Of a stretch of DNA of 64,000 nucleotides, positions 24,679 to 33,648 are shown piece by piece. How positions within the stretch are numbered: the stretch's first letter is position 1; each line of letters opens with the position of its first letter. The stretch is from Clostridiales bacterium (lineage in GTDB: Bacteria > Bacillota > Clostridia > Oscillospirales > CAG-272): contig QALR01000013.1 in the NCBI GenBank assembly GCA_003150035.1, positions 1 through 64,000 on the forward strand, given 5' to 3'. The notes under the pieces were generated by a model. That model saw only the letters and a program-made list of their open reading frames with translations. It made no database searches and was not told the origin of the DNA. The translations under genes were made by a program, and so were the position numbers.

Positions 24679-27085
24679 AAATATGGAGCAGAAAAAAAGC
24701 TTTGAGCGGGCGTGTGTCACGCTCGAATTCGATAAAGTCAAAGAAATGCTTGCCGCTGTCTGTCCGACGGAGGGGGCAAAAAAGCTTGCGGCGGCGCTGT
24801 ACCCGTCGCGCACATTGCATACGGTGCGCCGTATGCTTGCCGAAACGGATGCGGCAAAGGCGATGCAGACCGTGAAAGGGATGCCTCCATTTTACGGGAT
24901 CGCTGATATTACGAACGCCGTGGACAGAGCGGACAAAGGGGCCGTGCTCACGCCAAAAGAAATCCTTGATGTCGGACGCACGCTCACGGCAGCGCGTGCC
25001 GTGCAGGCGTACCGAAACGCCGATCATACGGAGAAGACGGCGCTTGACGAATATTTTGTGCGCCTTTCCCAGAATAAGTTTTTGGAAGATAAAATTGAAC
25101 GCTGCTTTGTCGGCGAGGAGGCCTTTTCCGACAACGCCAGCGAAACCTTATACGACATCCGGCGCAAAATGCGCGCGGAAAACGCAAAAATCCGGGACAG
25201 CCTGCAAAAATACATTACCGGAAGCACATATGTGAAGTTTTTGCAGGAGCCGATTGTCACCATGCGGGATGGACGGTACGTCATTCCGGTGAAGCAGGAA
25301 TACCGCGGTGAAATCAAGGGCCTTGTCCATGATACCTCGGCGTCGGGCGCGACGCTTTTTATAGAGCCTCTTTCCGTTGTGGAGTCCAACAATGAGCTGC
25401 GGCTGCTTGAGCGCCGTGAGGCGGATGAAATCGAGCGGATCCTCGCCGAGCTTTCTGCAGACATTGCGGCATGCGCAGCAAAGCTTGCCGAGAACTATCG
25501 GAATCTGACTTTGCTTGCTTTCATTTTCGGAAAAAGTCAGCTTTCCTTTCGCATGGAGGGCATGGCGCCGGAAATGACGGAAAAAAAAGAGATCTGCCTT
25601 ATCCGCGCACGCCATCCTCTGATTTCATCGGATACCGTTGTTCCGATTACCGTAAGGCTTGGCGGGGACTTTGATACGCTTGTGATTACAGGCCCGAATA
25701 CGGGAGGCAAAACGGTGACGCTGAAAACGCTCGGCTTGTTTTCTCTCATGGCGCAGGCGGGACTGCACATCCCGGTGTCAGACGGCTCTGCCCTCGGCGT
25801 TTTTGACGACATTCTCGCGGATATCGGCGATGAGCAGAGCATTGAGCAGTCGCTTTCCACGTTTTCCTCTCACATGGTGAATATCGTGGAGATTTTGAGG
25901 CGTGTGGGGGAACGCTCCCTGGTTTTGTTTGACGAGGTAGGCGCCGGCACGGACCCCGTCGAGGGCGCGGCGCTTGCGGTTTCGATTTTGGAGGCGGTGC
26001 GGGAGCGTGGCGCGCTGTGTGCCGCGACGACGCATTATGCGGAGCTTAAATCTTACGCGCTAAACACGGAGGGCGTGTGCAACGCGTCCTGCGAATTCGA
26101 TGTGGAGACTCTGCGGCCGACCTATCGGCTGATTATCGGGACTCCCGGCAAATCCAATGCGTTTGCCATTTCCCGCAAGCTTGGCCTGCCCGACGATATC
26201 ATTTCCCGGGCGCAGGGATATGTTTCCGGGGAGAGCCGGCGGTTCGAGTCTGTCATCGAACGGCTGGAGGCGGAGCGGGTCGCTATGGAAAAAGCCAAGG
26301 CCGAGGCACAGGCTCTGCTTGACGCAGCACGTACGAAAAAAGCGGAAATGGATGATTTTGTCGAAAAACGCGAACGCGAGGCGGAAAAGGAACTGGAAAA
26401 GGCGCGCGCGTCCGCTGTGCGGATGGTAGAAAGCGCCAAGGCATCGAGCGAATTTATCTTTGAACAGCTGGAGAAGGTCAAGCGCGAGCGGGAAAGCGAA
26501 AATCTGGCGAAAACCCTTGAGCAGGCGAAACGCGATATCAAGCTTCATCTGAAAGAGAACAGTGACAGCTTGGATCCCGTAAGTCCCAAAGTCGTCGAGA
26601 ACTATGTCTTGCCGCGACCGCTGAAAAAGGGGGACGAGGTCATCCTCGTGAGCATTGGGAAGCGCGGCGTTCTTCTTTCCGACCCGGACAAGAACGGGAA
26701 TGTCACCGTGCAGGCAGGAATCATCAAAACCAAAACCAATGTGAAAAATCTGATGCTCATCGACGGGGTGAGCGTGACCTTTACCGATAAGAACAGAAAA
26801 AAAGCGCCGGTGAAAAGCATGGGGGACCGTGTGACGGCAGCGTTCAATCCGGAGCTTGATCTTCGAGGCAATTACGCGGACGACGCATGTCTTCTGCTCG
26901 ACCGCTTTCTTGATGACGCGATGCGTGCCGGCGTGACGCAGGTGCGTATCATTCACGGCAAGGGCACCGGCGTCCTGCGGCGCGCCGTGACGGATTTTCT
27001 GCGGCGTGACGTAAGAGTTGCCTCCGTGCGCTGCGGCGCCGTCGGAGAGGGAGATACGGGCGTTGCTATCGCCGAACTGAAATAA
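24665..27085 (+). CDS. mutS2: Endonuclease MutS2
   Basis: The 806-residue MutS2 has the core ATPase with Walker A GPNTGGKTVTLKTLG, the Walker B/ABC region SLVLFDEVGAGTDPVEGAALA and the signature-like DEQSIEQSLSTFSSHM. A coiled coil follows (about 510-630, ERLEAERVAMEKAKAEA). The C-terminal Smr nuclease domain (about 725-806) has LDLRG and the HGKGTGVLRRAV motif. MutS2 acts in recombination control or in rescue of collided ribosomes, not in mismatch repair. Start is one of two adjacent ATGs (24665/24668) overlapping the upstream small gene. Confidence 0.96.
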   Translation: MMMTENMEQKKSFERACVTLEFDKVKEMLAAVCPTEGAKKLAAALYPSRTLHTVRRMLAETDAAKAMQTVKGMPPFYGIADITNAVDRADKGAVLTPKEILDVGRTLTAARAVQAYRNADHTEKTALDEYFVRLSQNKFLEDKIERCFVGEEAFSDNASETLYDIRRKMRAENAKIRDSLQKYITGSTYVKFLQEPIVTMRDGRYVIPVKQEYRGEIKGLVHDTSASGATLFIEPLSVVESNNELRLLERREADEIERILAELSADIAACAAKLAENYRNLTLLAFIFGKSQLSFRMEGMAPEMTEKKEICLIRARHPLISSDTVVPITVRLGGDFDTLVITGPNTGGKTVTLKTLGLFSLMAQAGLHIPVSDGSALGVFDDILADIGDEQSIEQSLSTFSSHMVNIVEILRRVGERSLVLFDEVGAGTDPVEGAALAVSILEAVRERGALCAATTHYAELKSYALNTEGVCNASCEFDVETLRPTYRLIIGTPGKSNAFAISRKLGLPDDIISRAQGYVSGESRRFESVIERLEAERVAMEKAKAEAQALLDAARTKKAEMDDFVEKREREAEKELEKARASAVRMVESAKASSEFIFEQLEKVKRERESENLAKTLEQAKRDIKLHLKENSDSLDPVSPKVVENYVLPRPLKKGDEVILVSIGKRGVLLSDPDKNGNVTVQAGIIKTKTNVKNLMLIDGVSVTFTDKNRKKAPVKSMGDRVTAAFNPELDLRGNYADDACLLLDRFLDDAMRAGVTQVRIIHGKGTGVLRRAVTDFLRRDVRVASVRCGAVGEGDTGVAIAELK

Positions 27086-27186
27086 TTGGCAAAACCGGCA
27101 GGCATCCTCCGCGAGGAGCGGAGAGCCGTGCCGGAACGGACGACATAGATTTTCCATAAAATTATGAATCGAAAGGATACATAAGC

Positions 27187-28671
27187 ATGAAAAAACTAAA
27201 AATGCTTGCCGTGGATCTCGGTGCATCGAGCGGCCGCGGCATTGTCGGCGCCTTTGACGGAAATCGCTTCACGCTAGAAGAAAATCATCGCTTTCCCAAT
27301 GAGCCCGTTATGGTTTCCGGACAGTTTACCTGGGATATTCTGCGTATTTTCCACGAGATAAAAATGTCTCTGCGCGCCTGTGCACAGGGAAACGACCGAG
27401 ACATTGCCTCCGTCGGGATCGATACCTGGGGCGTGGATTTCGGGTTCCTCGACAAAAAAGGGCATCTGCTTTCCAATCCCGTTCATTATCGCGACACCCG
27501 CACGGCGGGCATCCCTGCCTATTCGGCGGAAAAGGTCCCGAGTGATGAGGTCTATGGGATCACGGGCATTCAGGTGCTGGAGCTCAATTCTCTCTATCAG
27601 CTTTTAGCGATTCAAAAGGACACGCCGGAGCTTTTCGATATTGTTTCGGACATGCTGTTTGTCCCGGATCTGCTCAACTATTTCCTTACGGGTTACAAAC
27701 AGACGGAATATACCATTGCTTCCACAAGTCAGCTCCTGAATGCAAAAACGCGCGACTGGTCTTGGGAGCTGATTGAAAAATTCGGGCTTCCGGAAAAGCT
27801 GTTCGGCAGCATTGTCTCGCCGGGCACGGTCTGCGGCACGCTTACCCCGTCGCTTGCCGAGGAATTCGGCGGGCTGAATCCGAAGGTGATTTCTGTTGCC
27901 GAGCACGACACGGGAAGCGCGGTTCTTGCCGTTCCCGCGAAAAATGAAAAATTTATCTGGCTTTCCTCCGGCACATGGTCCATTATGGGAACGGAAACGA
28001 AAGAGCCGGTTATCAGTGAAAAAACCAGAAGCTATAATTTTACCAACGAAGGCGGATATGGCGGAACCATCCGGTTTTCTAAAAATATCACGGGGCTTTG
28101 GGTCGAGCAGGAGTCCCGCCGTCAATGGGAGCGCGAGGGAGAAAAGGTGTCCTTCCAAGAGCTTGCCGATGTGGCGGCGGCGGCGGAACCGCTGCGCTGC
28201 TTCATCGACACCGACGACGCGCGTTTTGCAACGCCGGGCAACCTGCCGCGCCGTATCGCGGATTATTGCCGTGAAACCGGACAGTATGTTCCGCAGACAA
28301 AAGGAGAGATTGTACGCTGCATTCTGGAAAGTCTTGCGATGCGGTACCGTTATACAGTGGAATGTATCGACGAGATGTGCGGCGAGAGAATCCCGGCTAT
28401 CAACATCGTCGGCGGCGGAACCAAAGAGGATCAGCTTTCGCAGTTTGCGGCGACCGCGTGCGGACGGCCCGTATTTGCGGGGCCTGTTGAGGCGACGGCG
28501 CTTGGAAATATTGCGGCACAGACGATCGCGCTCGGAGAGATACGGGATATGTGGCAGGCAAGAGAGGTCATCGCGGATTCCTTTGAGGTAAAGGAATATG
28601 AACCCGAAGCGGATAAAAAAGGCGCGTGGGACGAAGCATACGGCCGTTTCCTCTCGCTTATCAAAGCATAA
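27187..28671 (+). CDS. rhaB: Rhamnulokinase
   Basis: The 494-residue FGGY-family kinase phosphorylates L-rhamnulose. It starts KMLAVDLGASSGRGIVG (phosphate 1 loop). It contains the substrate region GIDTWGVDFGFLDKKG, the HYRDTRT motif typical of RhaB, EHDTGSAVLAVP, and the adenosine motif NIVGGGTKEDQLSQFAA. Length agrees with the family. AAAGGA precedes the ATG. It is the first gene of a rightward series rhaB-rhaA-capA-like-SIS-aldolase-prs with gaps of 16-60 bases. No strong promoter is visible in the 100 bases upstream, only a weak TAAAAT -10. A rhaS/AraC-type regulator is not nearby. Confidence 0.95.
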   Translation: MKKLKMLAVDLGASSGRGIVGAFDGNRFTLEENHRFPNEPVMVSGQFTWDILRIFHEIKMSLRACAQGNDRDIASVGIDTWGVDFGFLDKKGHLLSNPVHYRDTRTAGIPAYSAEKVPSDEVYGITGIQVLELNSLYQLLAIQKDTPELFDIVSDMLFVPDLLNYFLTGYKQTEYTIASTSQLLNAKTRDWSWELIEKFGLPEKLFGSIVSPGTVCGTLTPSLAEEFGGLNPKVISVAEHDTGSAVLAVPAKNEKFIWLSSGTWSIMGTETKEPVISEKTRSYNFTNEGGYGGTIRFSKNITGLWVEQESRRQWEREGEKVSFQELADVAAAAEPLRCFIDTDDARFATPGNLPRRIADYCRETGQYVPQTKGEIVRCILESLAMRYRYTVECIDEMCGERIPAINIVGGGTKEDQLSQFAATACGRPVFAGPVEATALGNIAAQTIALGEIRDMWQAREVIADSFEVKEYEPEADKKGAWDEAYGRFLSLIKA

Positions 28672-28700
28672 AATGATTTGTTCTGAAAGGAATTGATAGT

Positions 28701-29951
28701 ATGGCAAACAAGGCATATGAACTGGCAAAAGAGGCATACGCGGCAATCGGCGTCAATACCGAGGCCGCCATGGAGCGTGTGAAAAATATTCCGGTTTCCA
28801 TCCACTGTTGGCAGGGGGATGATGTGCGCGGTTTTGAGAATCCGGATGGGGATCTGACCGGCGGCATTCAAACGACCGGAAACTATCCCGGACGCGCTCG
28901 CACGATTTCGGAGCTTCGCTCGGATATTGAAAAGGCGTTTTCGCTGATTCCTGGCACAAAGCGGCTCAGCCTGCACGCAATCTATCTTGACAATCTCGGC
29001 GAGAAGGTCGCGAGAAATAAAATCGAGCCGAAGCATTTCGCAAGCTGGATCAATTGGGCAAAGGAGCGCCGCGTGGGTCTGGACTTTAATCCGACCTGCT
29101 TCTCTCATGAGATGAGCGCGGACGGCTTTACGCTCAGCCATCCGAGCAAAGCGGTGCGCGATTTCTGGATTGAGCACTGCATTGCGTCGAGAAAAATCGC
29201 CGAATATATCGGCAGAGAAATGAACGATACGACGGTGACCAACTATTGGGTCCCCGACGGCTTCAAGGATATTCCGGTGGACCGCTACGGCGCGCGCGAA
29301 CGTCTTGTCGACTCGCTCGACCAGATTTTTGCGGGAGATGTCGACACTAAGCATAACCTCAATGGGGTGGAGAGCAAGGTGTTCGGCATCGGCGCGGAGA
29401 GCTGCACCATCGGCTCGCATGAATTCTATATGGGTTATGCGATGAAGAATAAGCTGCTTCTCACGCTAGATGCGGGGCATTATCATCCGACGGAGGTCAT
29501 TTCCGATAAGATATCGTCTGTTTTGCTGTATCTTGACGACATTTTGCTGCATGTGTCGCGTCCTGTACGTTGGGATTCTGACCATGTCGTGATTCTTGAC
29601 GATGAGCTTCGCGCGATTGCACAGGAGATACTCCGCAATCATTTTGAGGGGCGCGTCCATATCGGACTCGACTATTTTGATGCCTCTATCAACCGCATTG
29701 CGGCATGGGCAATCGGTTCGCGCAATATGCAAAAGGCGTTGCTGTTCGCTGCGCTTGAGCCGACGGAAAAGCTGCGTGAATGCGAACATTCCTTCGATTA
29801 TACGACGAGACTTGCCGTGCTTGAGGAGATGAAAACGATGCCTTTTGGTGCCGTCTGGGCGGAATACTGCGAGCGCTGCGGCGTTCCCGCCGGCATGGAA
29901 TGGCTGGACGACGTCAGAAAATATGAAAAGGATGTATTATCAAAGCGTTGA
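28701..29951 (+). CDS. rhaA: L-rhamnose isomerase
   Basis: The 416-residue RhaA converts L-rhamnose to L-rhamnulose. The family start ([37 protein letters not shown]) is clear. Metal-binding positions lie in [23 protein letters not shown], and [12 protein letters not shown] followed by [18 protein letters not shown]. The C-terminal [20 protein letters not shown] is also typical. AAAGGA precedes the ATG, 29 bases after rhaB, so the two are co-transcribed and encode the first two steps of rhamnose breakdown. Confidence 0.96.
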   Translation: MANKAYELAKEAYAAIGVNTEAAMERVKNIPVSIHCWQGDDVRGFENPDGDLTGGIQTTGNYPGRARTISELRSDIEKAFSLIPGTKRLSLHAIYLDNLGEKVARNKIEPKHFASWINWAKERRVGLDFNPTCFSHEMSADGFTLSHPSKAVRDFWIEHCIASRKIAEYIGREMNDTTVTNYWVPDGFKDIPVDRYGARERLVDSLDQIFAGDVDTKHNLNGVESKVFGIGAESCTIGSHEFYMGYAMKNKLLLTLDAGHYHPTEVISDKISSVLLYLDDILLHVSRPVRWDSDHVVILDDELRAIAQEILRNHFEGRVHIGLDYFDASINRIAAWAIGSRNMQKALLFAALEPTEKLRECEHSFDYTTRLAVLEEMKTMPFGAVWAEYCERCGVPAGMEWLDDVRKYEKDVLSKR

Positions 29952-30001
29952 CAAGATAAAATAACTGTGTAAATTTTCGAAGAAAAGGATACGGTTATTT
30001 T

Positions 30002-31171
30002 ATGAAAAATTTGCACAGGAAATCATTTCGCGTATGGGGGGCGGCCCTTCTCGCGTCGGCGTTTCTCGCGTCGCTTGTTTCCTGTGCATTTTCCGGTTCG
30101 AAGGGAGTTTATACGCAGGCATTCGGGCTGCATTTTCTGAAAGAAGAAGCGGCCCCGGTAAGGGTGACCTTTGCTGCCGCCGGGGATAACCTTATCCATT
30201 CCAGTATTTATAAAGAGGCATGTGCCGGGAGCGGCTATGATTTCTCCCCGGTTTACACCGAGATATCCGATTTTATTTCTTCCTTCGATGTTGCCTTTGT
30301 CAATCAGGAAACACCGCTTGGCGCAGAGAATTTTTCGGGATATCCAAGATTCTGTTCGCCTTTTGAGGTCGCTGACGCGCTTGCGGGCGCGGGCTTTGAT
30401 GTTGTGAACCTCGCGAATAACCACATGCTCGATCGCGGCGAGCAGGGGCTTCGCCGAACCAGGGAATACCTTGAAAACACGGTCGAGCTTGTCGTCGGAG
30501 GAGACGCCGACGGATATCGGATCCTTGAGCGGGAAGGAATCAAAATCGCTTTTCTTGCCTATACCTATTCGACAAACTGCGACGACAATATCGATGTGCC
30601 GCGCATATCCGAGGAGCGGATACGCCGGCAGGTGACGCAGGCGCGCGAGGCGGCGGATCTTGTTTTTGTCTCCATGCACTGGGGTGTTGAATATGATATC
30701 GGTGAATATGTCGAGTGTTTTCATCCCACGACGGCTCAAATCCAAATGGCAGAACTCCTGACGGAGCTTGGTGTGGATGTTGTCATCGGCACACATCCGC
30801 ATGTTTTGGAAGGGATCGAGTGGAAAACTGCATCCGACGGACACAGAACGCTTATCGCCTATTCTCTCGGCAACCTTGTTTCCAATATGCGGTTCGATAA
30901 AACCCTGCTCGGCGGCATTTTGACTCTTGACATAATCAAAAATAAGGATTACACTTATATAAATAGGGCGCAAATTTATCCGGTTGTTTGCCATTATTCG
31001 ACGGCATACACGGGGCACAAAATCTATTTTCTTCGCGATTATACGGATACCCTTGCGAAATCCCATGGAACCTGTCTGCAGCAGAACGAGAAACCATTTG
31101 GCAGGGAGACGCTTATCGCATATTATGAAAACAATATTCCGCCGGAGTTCCGGCCGGAGCATTACGCATAA
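30002..31171 (+). CDS. CapA-family lipoprotein
   Basis: The 389-residue protein has a lipoprotein signal (FLASLVSC, Cys28) followed by a CapA/PgsA-type metallophosphatase-like domain. Motifs: AAAGDNLIHSSIY, VAFVNQETPLG, DVVNLANNHMLDRGEQGL, SMHWGVEY, and VVIGTHPHVLEGIEW followed by IAYSLGNLVSN. CapA relatives act in poly-gamma-glutamate capsule handling or cell-wall related hydrolysis. It would sit outside, anchored in the membrane. AAAGGA precedes the start. Its place between rhaA and a SIS protein is not explained by the rhamnose pathway; a role at the surface in handling the sugar source is only a guess. Confidence 0.88.
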   Translation: MKNLHRKSFRVWGAALLASAFLASLVSCAFSGSKGVYTQAFGLHFLKEEAAPVRVTFAAAGDNLIHSSIYKEACAGSGYDFSPVYTEISDFISSFDVAFVNQETPLGAENFSGYPRFCSPFEVADALAGAGFDVVNLANNHMLDRGEQGLRRTREYLENTVELVVGGDADGYRILEREGIKIAFLAYTYSTNCDDNIDVPRISEERIRRQVTQAREAADLVFVSMHWGVEYDIGEYVECFHPTTAQIQMAELLTELGVDVVIGTHPHVLEGIEWKTASDGHRTLIAYSLGNLVSNMRFDKTLLGGILTLDIIKNKDYTYINRAQIYPVVCHYSTAYTGHKIYFLRDYTDTLAKSHGTCLQQNEKPFGRETLIAYYENNIPPEFRPEHYA

Positions 31172-31187
31172 AAAAGGAGACGGAAAA

Positions 31188-32243
31188 ATGATCAATTTGG
31201 AAAAAGAAATCCGAGAACAGCCTGCGGTGCTTGCCGGCGTCGCGGCGGCAAATCTTGATACGATACGCGCGCTTGTGGATGAAATCCGTGCGGCGGATAT
31301 CACGAATGTTCAGTTTGCGGCAAGGGGGACCTCTGATCATGCGGCGATCTTTGCGCAGTATTTGATCCATACGGTTGTCGGCGTTCCCTGCGGGCTTGCC
31401 ACGCCCTCTGTCATTTCCAAATATCACGGAAAGCTTGCCTTTGAAAAAACATTGGTTATCGGGATCTCTCAGTCTGGCAAGGCGGCGGACGCGCTTGCGG
31501 TTATCGAGCGCGCGAACCAGACAGGGGCCTTGACGGTAGCGGTTACGAACGACGCAGCCTCGCCGCTTGCTAGAACTGCCAAATATCATTTGTATTGCCA
31601 TGCGGGGCCCGAAACCAGCATTGCGGCAACAAAAACCTTTACCTCTCAGATGATGGCATTGGCACTGCTTGCCGCCGTGTGGGCAGGGGACGAAAGCTTG
31701 CTCGCGGCACTCGCCGGCGTTTCCGGCGACGTAGAAAAGCTGCTTACATATATGCCGGAAAAGCTGTCGCAGGTCGTAAAGGCGTATGAGACTATGCAGG
31801 CAGCTGTCGTGCTTGGCCGCGGTTTTGCTTATCCCATGGCCTGCGAGGGAACTCTGAAAATTTTGGAAACCAACGGAATCAAAATGCGCGGGTACGCGGT
31901 GTCTGATTTTCATCACGGACCGAAGGCGCAGATCCATCCCGGGGACGTCGCGATTGTCCTTGCGCTGCGCGGCGCAGTCATGGACGACGCGGTGGAAATG
32001 ACCGAAGAACTTCTGAAAATCGGCGCGAAGGTCATTCTCATTACGGATGACGACTCTCTCTCGGAGAGGGAAAACATTTGCGTGCTGCGTATACCGAACA
32101 GCACGACATATTCCGTGCCCGATGCGCTCTCTGCCTTTTCCGCCGCTGTGACGCTGCAATTGTTTGCGCTCGAGCTAGTGCTCGCGCGCGGAATTGATCC
32201 TGATGCCTCGAAAGTGCTGAAAAAAGTTACGATTACAGTTTAA
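31188..32243 (+). CDS. Double-SIS-domain sugar-phosphate protein (GlmS isomerase-like)
   Basis: The 351-residue protein has two SIS domains. The first (about 30-170) contains FAARGTSDHAA, a phosphosugar-binding VIGISQSGKAADA and TKTFTSQMMALALL. The second (about 190-340) contains VVLGRGFAYPMACEGTLKILETN and DFHHGPKAQI. This is the layout of the isomerase half of GlmS without the glutaminase half. Such stand-alone proteins include amino-sugar phosphate deaminases/isomerases and fructosamine deglycases. AAAGGAGA lies before the ATG at 31188, 16 bases after the CapA-like gene. The substrate is not known; co-location with rhamnose genes suggests a sugar phosphate. Confidence 0.88.
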   Translation: MINLEKEIREQPAVLAGVAAANLDTIRALVDEIRAADITNVQFAARGTSDHAAIFAQYLIHTVVGVPCGLATPSVISKYHGKLAFEKTLVIGISQSGKAADALAVIERANQTGALTVAVTNDAASPLARTAKYHLYCHAGPETSIAATKTFTSQMMALALLAAVWAGDESLLAALAGVSGDVEKLLTYMPEKLSQVVKAYETMQAAVVLGRGFAYPMACEGTLKILETNGIKMRGYAVSDFHHGPKAQIHPGDVAIVLALRGAVMDDAVEMTEELLKIGAKVILITDDDSLSERENICVLRIPNSTTYSVPDALSAFSAAVTLQLFALELVLARGIDPDASKVLKKVTITV

Positions 32244-32303
32244 TAAAGCGCTGTATTTGATATCAAAATATGCGGCAATGTGCCGTACGGAAGGAGAAAA
32301 GAA

Positions 32304-33596
32304 ATGAATTTTGACATGCTGCACCCGGCCGATCAGATCGTAATGATCATGAATCGAATCTATTATTATGGAATGACGACGACCTCGGGAGGAAATCTTT
32401 CCATCCGCGATTCGGAGGGAACCGTTTGGATTAGCCCCAGTGGGATTGACAAGGGAAGCCTGCGACGTGAGGATATTATGCAGATTAAGCCGGACGGTAC
32501 GATCGTCGGCATCCACAGACCGTCCTCCGAATACCCGTTCCACCTGGCTATTTATAAAAAGCGTCCGGATTTAAAGGCTGTGCTGCATGCTCATCCTCCG
32601 GCTCTTGTCGCGTTCAGCCTGCTTCGCAAAATTCCGGATACTTCTATCATTCCCGACGCCAGATTCCTTTCCGGTAAAATCACGATTGCCAAATATGCTC
32701 TCCCGGGGAGCGCGCTTCTCGGCGAGAAAATTTCGGCGGAATTTGAAAAGGGTATCAACACGGTGGTGTTGGAAAATCACGGTGTGGTCCTAGGAGCGAC
32801 CTCTCTCTTCCGGGCCTTTATGAATTTTGAAACGCTCGATTATTGCGCAAGAATTCAAATCAACGCAAAAGCGCTTGGCGGCCATATTCATGGACTTTCC
32901 GAGCGTCACATGGAAATCTATAAAAATAAAACGGCACCTAGCATGGAGGAGTTTGTACCAGAAACGCATACAAGCGAGGCGCTTGGCGTACGTCGCGATA
33001 TGTGCGAGCTCATACACCGCGCTTATGGCAATCAGCTTTTCACGAGTGACCAAGGGACCTTTTCCTGCAAGCTTTCGGACGGCTCCTTTATCATCACTCC
33101 TTATGCCAAAGACAGAAATTATCTGGAACCCGAGGATCTTGTCTTGATCCGGGATGGCAAATGCGAAGCGGGAAAAACGCCGTCGCGCTCTGTGAAGCTT
33201 CATTCGATTTTGTATGAGAGAGACCCCGATATCAAGTCTGTCATCGTGGCGCATCCGCCGCACATCATGGCGTTTGCGATTACGGAAGAAACGTTTGATG
33301 CCCGTTTGATTCCGGAGAGCTATATTGCTTTGAAAAACGTGCGCAAATATCCGTTTGGCTCCTCCTTTATGCAGCCGGAGCTTCTTGCAAAGGAAATTTC
33401 CATTAAAAATCCTGTCGTCATTATTGAAAATGACTGCGTCATTGCGGCGGGGACGTCACTTCTCAATGCGTTTGACCGGCTTGAGGTTATGGAATACAGC
33501 GCAAAATCGCTCGTGGAGGCGGCAAGCCTCGGCGGAGAGGTTATCAAGATCAATCCTGAAGAGGTAAAGGAAATCGAGGTCGCCTTCAAGCTTTAA
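32304..33596 (+). CDS. Tandem class II aldolase/adducin-domain protein (possible rhamnulose-1-phosphate aldolase)
   Basis: The 430-residue protein holds two class II aldolase domains. Domain 1 (about 1-205) has the full active site: acid/base Glu76 in PSSEYPFH, zinc ligands His95 and His97 in LHAHPP, and His159 in ENHGVV. Domain 2 (about 225-425) aligns clearly but lacks them. PSRSVKLH replaces the Glu region, VAHPPH keeps only one of the first two His (His317), and ENDCVI has Asp in place of the third His. So only half one can be catalytic. Class II aldolases are the family of RhaD. No other rhaD is in the operon, so this is the best candidate for rhamnulose-1-phosphate cleavage (inference). 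AAGGAG precedes the ATG at 32304. Confidence 0.82.
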   Translation: MNFDMLHPADQIVMIMNRIYYYGMTTTSGGNLSIRDSEGTVWISPSGIDKGSLRREDIMQIKPDGTIVGIHRPSSEYPFHLAIYKKRPDLKAVLHAHPPALVAFSLLRKIPDTSIIPDARFLSGKITIAKYALPGSALLGEKISAEFEKGINTVVLENHGVVLGATSLFRAFMNFETLDYCARIQINAKALGGHIHGLSERHMEIYKNKTAPSMEEFVPETHTSEALGVRRDMCELIHRAYGNQLFTSDQGTFSCKLSDGSFIITPYAKDRNYLEPEDLVLIRDGKCEAGKTPSRSVKLHSILYERDPDIKSVIVAHPPHIMAFAITEETFDARLIPESYIALKNVRKYPFGSSFMQPELLAKEISIKNPVVIIENDCVIAAGTSLLNAFDRLEVMEYSAKSLVEAASLGGEVIKINPEEVKEIEVAFKL

Positions 33597-33648
33597 TTCC
33601 TGCGGGATACGGCTCCCATAAATTTTAGAAATAGAGAGGACAATTGGC

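Noticed and set aside
26060..27226. Minus-strand frame of 388 codons opposite mutS2
   Set aside because: Shadow of the MutS2 Smr and coiled-coil coding region.
27604..28746. Minus-strand frame of 380 codons opposite rhaB
   Set aside because: Shadow of rhaB with no ribosome site and no family motif.
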